Below are positions 21,901 through 31,700 of a DNA stretch of 64,000 nt, piece by piece. Position numbers and translations under genes: made by a program. Position 1 is the stretch's first letter, and each line of letters opens with the position of its first letter. Location: positions 620,001 through 684,000 of the forward strand of contig NW_024881610.1 in assembly GCF_019059575.1 (NCBI RefSeq), written 5' to 3'. The notes under the pieces were generated by a model. It was given only the letters and a program-made list of their open reading frames with translations, was not told the origin of the DNA and ran no database searches. Origin of the DNA: Amphibalanus amphitrite. Taxonomy: Eukaryota; Arthropoda; Thecostraca; Balanomorpha; Balanidae.

Positions 21901-22590
21901 AGCCGGCGCCCACGCCGTCCCAGATCAGAAACCGGGAGGTAGGTGACGGGCAGCGCCTCTACCGGATGGTGGGGGAAGTACGGGTAGGGGTTGCAAACGA
22001 TAGATGGGGCGGGTGGTCTCATGGTGACGTTTCAGGGAAGGAAAGTGTGTGTGTTGATTGTTTGCTAATGGCTCGTAAAGCGGAACATAGAATGACATCT
22101 GTATTCTTCGGACGAGTAATTCTAACGCACCGTTAGGAGTTGTATAGCAAACACATCGACTTCAATCACTTAATTAGCCGGTAAACATCCGGGTTTTAAC
22201 AACAAAACAACAAAAATGTCTTAATTGCTGTTACTAGAAATGATCACATATTCAATGAGGCCTACCTTCTGTCGTATGGGACAGCCTTAGTGTATCTGAA
22301 TTCCCCCTAACTCCTCCCGTCACCTTCCTCAGGACCTGACGGCTGCGATCCGCACCGCCTCCGGCTCCGTCACGATCGGTTTCCGGGACCTGCTGGAGCG
22401 CCGCTGCGAGGAGCGCGGCATCCTGTTCCACCCGCTGCCGGGCAAGTTCCACGAGGGCAAGCCAGTGCTGCGCTGCGGCGGCCTAAGTATCTACCTGGAC
22501 AGGAGTGTGATCTTCGTGAACGACGGCGGAGTGTGGGTGCCCAGCTCGCTGCAGAGTGTGCTGGATAAGGCGGCGCTGACTTCAGTGTAG
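15959..22590 (+). CDS. TFIP11: Tuftelin-interacting protein 11 (G-patch spliceosome disassembly factor), complete, 13 exons, 840 aa
   Basis: TFIP11 (Sip1 in flies, Ntr1 in yeast) activates the helicase DHX15 to take apart the intron-lariat spliceosome. Exons: 15959-16160, 16364-16454, 16609-16856, 17170-17440, 17616-17814, 18081-18302, 18838-19046, 19863-20104, 20532-20743, 21123-21224, 21425-21536, 21784-21938, 22333-22590. All are GT-AG and phases close exactly at 841 codons including TAG; human TFIP11 is 837 aa. The N-terminus [20 protein letters not shown] is the TFIP11 N-terminal region. The G-patch ([39 protein letters not shown]) lies at about residues 155-200. The GCFC-like region follows ([34 protein letters not shown]), then the C-terminal [19 protein letters not shown] Pro/Gln-rich insert lies near residue 745. 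The ATG context (AAGATGG) is strong. Exons 8 and 10 carry duplicated edges. Confidence 0.97.
18303..18837 (+). other. TFIP11 intron 6 (no feature seen)
   Basis: A 535-bp intron with a T-run after the donor and no exon, repeat or motif that I recognise. Confidence 0.6.
19047..19786 (+). other. TFIP11 intron 7 up to the decoy acceptor (no feature seen)
   Basis: Unique AT/GC-mixed intron sequence without a recognised gene or repeat before the duplicated acceptor at 19787. Confidence 0.6.
19787..19880 (+). repeat. Duplicated acceptor and 5' edge of TFIP11 exon 8
   Basis: CTCTCAG then GCTGCTCTGGGAGCTGTGGA at 19787 repeats 76 bp later as the true exon start at 19863. The upstream copy reads on for 14 more codons and then hits TAA, so using it without a second splice would truncate the protein. 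It is preceded by a good pyrimidine tract. Confidence 0.9.
20065..20260 (+). repeat. Three tandem copies of the 3' edge and donor of TFIP11 exon 8
   Basis: The segment from GTGCCCATCCACAGCTGGAT to CATCATGG and GTTAGT occurs three times, with donors after 20104, 20167 and 20233 (spacings 63 and 66 bp). The copies are joined by growing G-runs (6, 12-13 and 17-18 bases). Only the first is continuous with the exon; the others carry the same exon tail and donor. Confidence 0.92.
21060..21160 (+). repeat. Duplicated acceptor and 5' edge of TFIP11 exon 10
   Basis: TTACCCCAG then GTGTTGGACCAGTGGAACTG at 21060 is repeated 63 bp later as the true exon at 21123 (GTGCTGGACCAGTGGAACTG). The upstream copy diverges after GGATTGGACC and meets TGA in frame, so it behaves as a decoy acceptor that would give a truncated protein. 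Confidence 0.9.
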
Positions 22591-23613
22591 TGTGTTATGG
22601 GGAGGGAGGGCACAGAGGGCACGGGAGGGCAGGGGAGTGAGGGAGAGGACAGTGTGAGAGGCTATATGAGATGACTGAAAAAATGGAATTCCACGTCGAC
22701 GATAAAATCTGTGAAATGAATTGACATGAGGGCTGAGACTCTATAAGGCTGTTTTTTCCTTCAGTTATCGAGAGTCGTTTCAGATCCGCATGCTTTGGCC
22801 GTATTTGGTTCGCCCGCTTACGTATTGTATGAAAAAAACAAGTTCATGACCTCTGTCATTCATCAACCGACTTGAACTCCATCGCTCATATTGTAGCGCT
22901 TGTCTTTCTCGTAACATTTGGCTTCCTAGTTTGTGTCGTCACCATTCCAGGAGACCTCCCAGGAGACCCCAAATGCTGCGTCGCACCATGGGTGGACCTT
23001 CAACGTTGCGCTGCGTCGTATCGCAAACCACTGGGGTCGTTTTGACGGAAGCCAGAGCACCAAGTCACATACCGTCTCACTATGTGCGATTTTGTCCTCG
23101 TATATCATTCGTTGACCTGAGGAGGGAGGATGCGCCCTGTGTGCGACTCGCGGCTGGGCTTAAGGCATGTCCCTGAACCCATCGGGGCTACTTTTGCCAG
23201 TGTCTGTTCCACGTGTGCGACTTGAATACAAATGTTGTTTTCGCATTGTGGTACAAATGGATTTGTATTGTCGCGGCTGTTGTAAAACCGGAGAGTTATG
23301 GCTCGGAGAATGGATACCGAAGCGGAGACGAGAAATTAACCGAGTGATGTTTACAACCGGTGCGATCGTCATAAATGCTCAATCAGTGAATTAATCGGCT
23401 GGGTGCTGTCACAAACGATCACCGTGATCCTTTGGTGGGCAGTTGGTACACAATGGACGGGTTATTCGATGTCATCAGTGGTCAGCGCGTAATATGTATG
23501 GTTTATGAAGCTTTTAGCGAACCAAACTCCGAAATCATAGCTCCATCGAGCCGTTACAACCGCTAAAAACACCCCCCCCCCCCCCTCCTCCCCTACCGCG
23601 ACTCTGCGCAGTG

Positions 23614-23690
23614 CTGCCGTCCAAAGGCAAAAACGCATGTGTCGGGTCATGACCTGACCCGACATATGCGTTTTTTCCTTTGGACGGCAG
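23614..23690. repeat. 77-bp near-perfect palindrome (36-bp arms, 5-bp loop)
   Basis: The arms at 23614-23649 and 23655-23690 pair at 34 of 36 positions; one of the two differences would be a G-U pair in RNA. The arms begin CTGCCGTCCAAAGG and the loop is TGACC. It may be a small MITE or fold-back, or, if transcribed, a hairpin RNA. Such near-perfect pairing with so small a loop is not typical of an animal microRNA precursor. Confidence 0.9.
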
Positions 23691-24517
23691 AGTGAATGTC
23701 ATTGCGTGGTTCGCCCGCGGTCACTGCCTACCACCTCCAAACAGTGCCGGAGTTCACGGTACTCTGTTTACCCGTGGCACAGTTTACGGAGCAGCCAGCG
23801 ACCCTGCCATGACCCGCCAGGGCCGCCAGCTGATCCTGGGGCGCTTCCAAGAACGCAGATCCCCGGTCTCGATACCCACCGGCCCGCTAAGGCTTTGTGC
23901 TCCCGGGCTGTTTGTGTTGGGGCTGCGGGAGTATTTTGAGAGTGCGATTGGCCGGTATTGCGGCGGTCCGTGTCTGGTTTTCCGGTTGCCCAATTCGCTG
24001 CTATTGGCTGTTGTTGTTTGGCCTAATCTGACCTCGCGGCCGGTGCCGGCGGAAAATGCGGACTTTTAATGGACCCGTGCCGTGCGGTCTGATACTGAGA
24101 ACGGAACTGGGGTAACTCCCCACTCCTGCACGGTCAGGATACAATCTAAGGGAGACGGCCAGTTCTGGAGATCACCGGCCTACCGGCCTACCGGCCTACC
24201 CAAAAGGGACGTGGGTGGTTCCTGCGGGCCACTTCCGCTGTTAATGCACTGCTGACTGCACGGACTGTGCCCTACATGGAGGAATTCATGGGTGGTTTAC
24301 TGTACCGACACGCGGAGACTGAGAGGATGGGCAGACCCCCGGCACCTGTTACTGGTAGGTGTTGCTGACGTCAACCGAAAGATGTCGACCGGTTCAAAAG
24401 TGTCCATCTGGCAAAGCGCCATCGTTTGGGGCCAAGCATACCACTTTTGACCTAAGAATAAGGTCGCGGGCCCCAAATGCCTCTCCCCCCCCCCCCCACA
24501 CACACGCACACTCCATG

Positions 24518-24930
24518 TAGTGCACAGCCTACCACGGCACTGAGTGTAGTGTATTGCGGCACAGCCTACCACGGCACTGAGTGTAGTGTATTGCGGCACA
24601 GCCTACCACGGCACTGAGTGTAGTGTATTGCGGGCTGCGGCACAGCCTGCCACTGAGTGTGGTGTAGTGCGGCACAGCCTGCCACTGAGTGTGGTGTAGT
24701 GCGGCACAGCCTACCAATGTAACGTGTGATGCATTGCGGCACAGCCTACCACTGAGTGAAGTGTATGTGTACTGCGGCACAGCATACCACTGAATGTGTG
24801 AATGTATTGCGGCACAGCCTACCACTGACTTTGGTGTATTATAGTGTGGCACAGCCTATCACTGAGTGTGGTGTAGTGCGGCACAGCCTACCAATGTAAC
24901 GTGTGATGTATTGCGGCACAGACTACCAAC
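24518..24930. repeat. Minisatellite, ~37-bp unit, about 11 copies
   Basis: Units read GCGGCACAGCCTACCA then CTGAGTGTAGTGTATT, with variation in the second half (for example ATGTAACGTGTGATG). The array is preceded by a C-run and CACACA. Repeated GCGGCACAGCCTACCACGG is conserved better than the spacer. No coding role is seen; the open frames across it are repeat artefacts. Confidence 0.92.
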
Positions 24931-26573
24931 TGGAAATAAAACACAGTGGCGTTTGTCACCGGCAAACAACTCGCCCCAGAAGAGTCGAGCTGGGAAACTG
25001 TACCTAATCTCGAAAGTACGCAAACAGCGCCATTAGGGCTCATTTCCACGATCATTTGGCTCTCACATTTATTCCGTGAGCCTACGAGGGTTTACCAATT
25101 GATCCAGATAATGTTCAAATCGAGTCTTGAGGATCGTCTACAACTTCATTTTCTTTCTCATTTATAATGACCTCCGTTTGACCCCGGCTATCTGAGGACT
25201 GAGCTGAAGGTGTCTGGTTGTAATGACATTGTATTTATCTCCCTCCGGCGCTCCCCCTTCTGGCGCCGCACCTAGCGCTAACCAGGCCCTCGTCAGTGGC
25301 CTCAAACAAAAATACACATCCATTTCCACATATGGTAATGCATACCATGGGTGCCGACATCATGCCCATGAATGAGCTTACAAAACACTAAAGGCATTCG
25401 TGACACCATTTGTTTAATTTATTGATGACATGCACGAGCAGATAGCTCAGGGCCTGCTTCTCTCGCCCGCCGGCTTACACCACTGTGTATTTTCACCTCA
25501 TTATTCCGGAATCTGAGCGGCTCGATCGCGGCACGTCACACGAAAAGGCCATCTCTTCTCTGGGTATCGGCTCCGTCCAGCACCTGACGTTTAACACAGA
25601 GAGATACGTCACAGGAGCGACGCAAGTCGTCCGCTGCGGTGACGGTCAAATTCGGTCGGACGGAGGGCCGATCGACGGACCGTGACGGGACGGGGCAGCG
25701 AATCGTACTGCACTCGGCAGACGGCACATCGCAGTGTCTACATTACAGTGCGCCGTATAGCGCACCACAGATATCTGCACTGCAGTGTCTGTACTTTGTA
25801 CCTAATGGACTGCACTGCAGTGCATTTTCAGCGACCTGTCTTGGCCAGCCGTCTGGCTCAGGTCACTACAGTGCCCCCTTTCTTATTCTTAGGAGACGGT
25901 ACATGCATAAGTAATAGACATGTATGGACCCGATTCCCGCCCGTGCCGTGCCGCTCGTGCCGCTCGGAATGTCATCCCGTCCCGCAGTGACGTCACGGGC
26001 TCATCAGATGAGCCGTGTAAACACGACTGGCCGGCCGGAGCGCAGTCTGATCCGCACACGGCCGTCTGGTCGGTCCGAGCCGCCCCCAGCGCAGGTGTCC
26101 CGGCGGAGACCGCGGCGGTATATCGCCGCCCATCGGGGCACGGAACCACGGCCCGGCACCGGCGCCTGTGGCCGAGGCAGCACGGGTATTGTACAGAGCT
26201 GCCAGGAGGAATGCAACGTTCTTGCATGATGCAATTCACTCACTGGCATTGTCCTAAACTAGGCATTTTTCTCACATGGGTTTCTTAGTATTGGTCATAA
26301 TTAACATAGGTAACGTGATATGTTCGTCATAGTGTGGATATGAAACGTAAGACCGTGAGACACAGAAGGGGTGCCCTGCCATGTATGGATGAAACGATTA
26401 TTATATTTCAAAGAATGGTGAGGGGCGCTGGGGTTCCGTGACCCGATGATTTTGGGATCGATAGTGGTGAAATCGATGGTGCGCTTTGGATATGAAGTCA
26501 AATGAGAGTTCTGATAACGTTGCTCCATATAGGTCAAAGGTGTCACATGCACGTCAGGTCGATGAGTCGTAGG

Positions 26574-26794
26574 CAGGACTGCGGACTGCGGAGTCAGAGT
26601 CGGAGTCGGTCGGAGTCTACAGGTCTGCCCGGAGTCGGAGTCTGAGTCAATTTTGAAAACCGGATTCGGAGTCGGGAGATGGAGTCGGTCGGGGTCGAAA
26701 GTTCTGCCCGGAGTCGGAGTCAGAGTCGGAGTTGGTTTTTGAAAGCCGAAGTCGGAATCGGAGTCGCCGAAATTCCATTGACTCCGCAGCCCTG
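26574..26794. mobile_element. hAT-like MITE rich in GGAGTC, with 8-bp target duplication
   Basis: The element begins CAGGACTGCGG and ends in the inverse of CAGGGCTGCGGAGTC (10 of 11 matching). It is flanked by GTCGTAGG (26566-26573) and GTCATAGG (26795-26802), 7 of 8 identical. The inside is a run of GGAGTCGGAGTC/AGAGTCGGAG words. No transposase is present. The end sequence differs from the 13.5-kb MITE but the ends and duplication length also fit the hAT superfamily. Confidence 0.82.
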
Positions 26795-28139
26795 GTCATA
26801 GGGCAGTGCAAAATTCAAAGGTCAATAAATATATAGGATTAATGATGATACAATATCCATATTGGTACATCTGAATTGCTTGATGTTTTATACATTCGTG
26901 ATTAAATATTCATCAGTGTTAATTGTACGCATATGCAGAAATGTTAAAAGTAAAATGAAAGGTGAGCCTTCTTCAATCTATGCATATCGAGCATTGAAAA
27001 CGCTAAAAACACATCATATAAATATAAGATGAACCAAAAAATCTTATCAGAATCAAGGAAATTCTACCGATTTGAAATACCTAACAGTTGATTCCCATCT
27101 ATCGGCGTCTGGCGACTGCTAATCGAGACGCCTTGCAGACTGCGCTCGCTAACCCGCAGCATAAAAAAGGCGCTCGGAGCGACAGCGTTCCTTCTGCAGT
27201 GGGCGTTCCGAGTGCACGGTGTATGAAGCATAACAAACTAAAAAAGTCGCAGCCAATTAAATATACACACGATAATAAGGAAATGTCGATTTTCGACCGT
27301 GCTCATTACTACAGCGGCTTGAGGCTGATAAGGAGGCGCGGCTAAACGTGCTTTGTTTTAGTTTGTTTTTGCCTAATTCGGAAGCATGTGGGAGACGACA
27401 GGGGTAGGTACCTATAAATGTAGAATTGTTATAAAGGTTGACATCGAAAACATGCCAAGGGGAAGAAACAGAATCATGGTGCATCTATGCATCTTTGACT
27501 TGATTAAGTATACAGGTGGCTGTCGGAAAGAAGTTTGCTGTTTTTTTTTTAAGCTTATCGTTGCATGCGTTGCGATAAACGACCATATTCCCATACTATC
27601 GATTCGTCGGTCGGCAAAATAATTAATTTTACTTTGTAATGATCAGAAATGGATCGGACTTCGGTGTGACAGAAATATCATTCACTTTGACACGTAGAAA
27701 AGAGTGGACTTAAAATATCTGTCAAATAGTTAACGCGCGAAAATCACAACAGTTTCCATAACGCGGAATACCTAAATGGTTATCCAGCACTGTGCAGGTA
27801 GGTCCTAGCGGTCAACATCAATGAGGGAAATATCCCAATGAAAAACACGCACGTTGCACACTTTCATTCAGCTGTATCTAGGTGCGAGGCCCCGTGGGAG
27901 AAGCAGCAGGTGCGCCGCCTGGCACTGCACTGGTGAGATAACAGCACGCCTTCATTCACAGCCGCAGCTGCGTTATACAAGCGCAGCTGAACTTTTTGTC
28001 GCTCCTCGTGTCCGTATTGTAAATGGGTCTTGGCAGACTGTTTCACTATTTTCGCGAGGTCCGTTCGGTTCAACAGCTGATCGCCCCGAGACGTGGTGAC
28101 CCGTCAGATATGAATTGTGACCGGCCCCGTCACCAGAAG

Positions 28140-28716
28140 ACAGACATCCCTCGGCGGATCTACTGCGCCTCTCGGTAGCGCCGCGGGCGGCGCCGCCCCC
28201 GCCCCCGCCCCCGCCCGCGCGCACGCCGCCGCCGGCCATGAATACATCGGGCGCGCACCATGTAAATGAGCGGCCGGCCAAATACGGGCCGTCGGCCGTC
28301 GGCAGATGCCCCGCCGACGCCGCCCCGGCAGCCGGCGCGCCGCGAGCTCCCGTCGACACCGACACACGAACGTCGGCGCCGACGTTGAGCGCATGCGCGC
28401 CGCGGCTGCGCCGAATATAGAGTTGTGATACAGGAGCCGTGTGTTGGGCTCGGCTGCGTACGCGGCGGCGGCGGTGGCGGCCGGAGCGGGCGAGCGCCGT
28501 AGACGGTACGGCGCGGCCGGGGCGGGAGCACGGTCGGACGGGCGCAGTCGTGCGGTGTCAGTGGGTGCGGACTGGTGCGGACTGGTGACGCCGCGGAGAC
28601 GTGGTGCTGGTGCACACGGACGGACTGTGTACGGAGCGGGACGGAGCACAGTCCAGTGGTGTGAGGCGGTGACTGGACGACTTCTAAGGATGATAACACC
28701 GGACGGGATTTGATAA
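28140..28716 (+). promoter_or_regulatory. CpG-rich promoter region and probable 5' UTR exon of the downstream long gene
   Basis: The densest CpG stretch of the window (28140-28640) contains GCC/CCCGCC runs and ends in a segment closed by a consensus donor, GATAA then GTGAGTAC, at 28716/28717. A TATA-like AATATAG at about 28411 lies about 30 bp before a possible start near 28440. The final segment has only a short frame (ATGATAACACCGGACGGGAT then TTGA). The next plus-strand acceptor followed by an ATG is at 43353. Linking them is inference from orientation and spacing; RNA evidence is needed. Confidence 0.4.
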
Positions 28717-31700
28717 GTGAGTACAAATACAACCCTGTGGGTACTATAAGCAGGGTATTTGAGTAATACTGTCACGAATCATGGAAGGTTCATTGTAATT
28801 AATTATCTTCAAGAGCCAAGCACGACACGTTTAACACCTGTTCTGGTGCTCGTTGTTCGTTAATGAAGACTTTCCTTCCTGGTTAGGGATCTTATGTTGA
28901 GGCACATATGTGCCAATGCTGACCGTATGGATAAAGCGTCATACGAACAAGATTTTAAAGTTGCATTGAAATACAATTACACGTATAAACAACAAGCAGT
29001 TGATAGATATTGACATGTTATCATCTAACGCCATGCCTAGCCTCATCATGAAAACTTATTGGACATTTTAAATACGATGTTCCAAACTAAATAAAACATT
29101 TAATAAACGGATAATTGTGCAATGTGCGTGCAGCGAGGTACGCAGGACGCGCAAAAACTCTGTATGTGTACTCTGGCTGCGTAAAAGCTCTGTGTACTCT
29201 GCTGGAAAGTCTTTGGCTGCCTTGACAACTTTTGAAGAATGCCAATGCAATCTGCAGGAGTAAAATGTTACAATTTAGCTCGCGATCGCTCCGCAATTTA
29301 ATTCGAGATTAATTTGCAAACTTTGCGGATCAAGCAGCTCGCATGCCGTTTGATGATCTCATATATAACGCTGGAAGCGCGTCAAAAGGGCTTACGTCTA
29401 CCTACGAGCAACTGCTTCAACTGTTGCTTATATGTTTTTTTTTTGTAAAATTAGGCTTAAAATACACATGAATCGGCCGCGCCCAATGGGATGAGAGAAT
29501 TATTGTCCTCATCATCATTCGGTAGTCCGGTCCTTGCGGAGCACATTGGCAGCAGCTTCATATAGTTACTTATCAATAAAAAGCGTATGCCTCGTTAAAA
29601 AGACAATCATGCAATGCAATGTAACAGAAACCCCGCAGAAAACGCTAAAAATGGAATCGTATTTCATAATCACCCTATCAGTTGTGTTACCCATATTTTG
29701 CTTGCCGGAGACCGTTAGTTATCCGTTTGAACCACAAAGAAAGGCGTTTAGTCGACGGGCCGGGCCTGAAACAGGCATTCCGTTTCCATTTCCGTTTTCC
29801 TATTCAATTTCGCCGAACCGTCGACTGATCTTGAGCCAGTACCGAAAACGCCACACGGCTGCATGCGACAGGGGATTTGTGACGTATTAGCGGCTCTGTT
29901 ACCGCCGCTGTCATTTTTCGGCTCCGGCATAGCACACGTGCCGGCGCTTCGTTCTGTGTATTCCGGTTGGTCGTCGGTCCGGCGAAAAAAAAAACGTCGG
30001 AAACACGCCTGGACTGCGACCGGCGGCCTGTGGCGCCGACTGTTCTGCTTCCAAATGGTCCTGGCCGACTCGTGCTCCCGGGTACGCGGGACTCCCTCGG
30101 TGAGCTTCTGGGAAGCAAGTTCCTGCCTCCCCATGAGACAAGGCGCGTTCCCAGGGGACAGGGCAGGGAGTTCGTCTGTCATCGACAACACCCTGTCAGG
30201 TGTCACACAGTGATAACGTGAAAATAATTATGTCCGTTTATCGTAGAATCAAACCCAGGGAGGGTGTTTTAGTGGTAATGGGCCGAAGGTAATGACGTGT
30301 TTTACACGATTCTCCACGCTACCACACCATTGAGATAAAGGTGGAGAAACTGAGGCTATAATTTACGAGTAGTTGTTTCTACGTTCAGCTTTTCATCGTC
30401 GTTTTTCTGTGAATTATATCCCTGTCTCAGGTTCTTTACTCCCTTCATTTGACTATAACCTCCGGAAAATAAGTCATGAACGTGTCGTAAAGCCAAGCTA
30501 ATCGTTCAGCGCGAAGCGAAATTGATCACGCCAGAGTCATCATTTTCATCAGACGGATCTGCAGCTGCATTTCGTCAATGAAACGACGTCTCGCGCTGCA
30601 AACACCTCCCCTTCCGCGCCCACTTACCGCGATGCGATCATGCAAGAGATGCGATCGATTACGAAGTGAAACGGAAAGAGCATGCAGCGCCACTCAGGCA
30701 TCACTTTAATCAGACACGGCTGGCATCGGCCCTCGCTGAATGCCCGCCTCTTTTGCATATGCATCGCATTGATCATGTTCGTCGTTGCATGACTGCCGAA
30801 ATGACCGGCGCTCCATCCAAGGAGCTGCTCTGATGAGTGCTGAAACGGGAGGTGCGGGCGCATATAATGACAGATCAGAGGCAGCAGCTCCACAGCCACC
30901 GGCGGCGCGCGTTGACCGGCGCCTCGTCCGACACGCACCGGCCATTAGAAACCCATCAATTATTGTGCGCCGGCCCGGCAGACGGTCCCCAGGCATAGCT
31001 TCGGGCCACGGGAAGCTGACGCCGGGGTTCGGGTGGAAGCTCGGCTCACTAGAAACTCCGACATATTTCGAAAGGCTAGGGACAGGGTCCTATGGACTAG
31101 ATTGTCCCGAAATAATTCCGGAGAAGGGGAATTTCAGCTGGTCTCGTCCCGTCACCCTCTCATTTTTCACTCCGTCCCTACCGAACAAGATCCGCCCCGA
31201 GACATGCCAGTGGTGGACCGCCTGACGAAACCCTAGCCGGCGAAAGTTGCTCTGGTAGCTGACTTTCCACCGATTTGGAAATATGGGCCGAGGGGAAATA
31301 CTTCAACCGTGTCGCGGGCTGTTCCGTCCAGGAAACGTACAGTCACCGTCACGGGAAAGGCTCTGTACGGCAGATATAGCGAGCCGGCCATGGAAAACTC
31401 GACTGGGACATCTATCTCAATGAAGAGCGTAGGATTCTATTGCGACTTGGATGATTGATGACCATAAATACAGTATTTATCTCCGAAACCAAAATAATTG
31501 TATGCTCAGGTGAGTGGGAGTGACAGCTTCTATCTCCGTGATTCATTAATCATACGAGAGCGCAAAGTTAATTTATTTGTGATTATCTGCAGTACTACAC
31601 AAATAGCCAGGCACCATAAATGATACTTGGCTTTCTAGTCGTGCAGACAGAGATGTGAATCGTGTGTAGCCATAGTATCAACGCACTGGTGCGTGCAAAA

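Larger units (their letters stand above)
22591..28139. other. TFIP11 3' UTR and intergenic region
   Basis: No gene is recognised. Entries below cover a 77-bp hairpin (23614), a 37-bp minisatellite (24518) and a hAT-type MITE (26574). The TFIP11 polyadenylation signal was not identified; no clean AATAAA lies close to the stop. A C-run at 23570-23585 and a CpG-rich patch at 25940-26180 are also present. The open frames in that patch have no domain. Confidence 0.5.

Noticed and set aside
23614-23690. Hairpin as a microRNA gene
   Set aside because: The stem is nearly perfect and the loop is only five bases, unlike ordinary animal pre-miRNAs. Left as a palindrome without function.
28104-28775. 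Long minus-strand open frames (over 150-220 codons) in the CpG island
   Set aside because: Several frames on both strands are open together, and the peptides are Arg/Ala/Pro-rich without a domain. This is what GC-rich DNA does.
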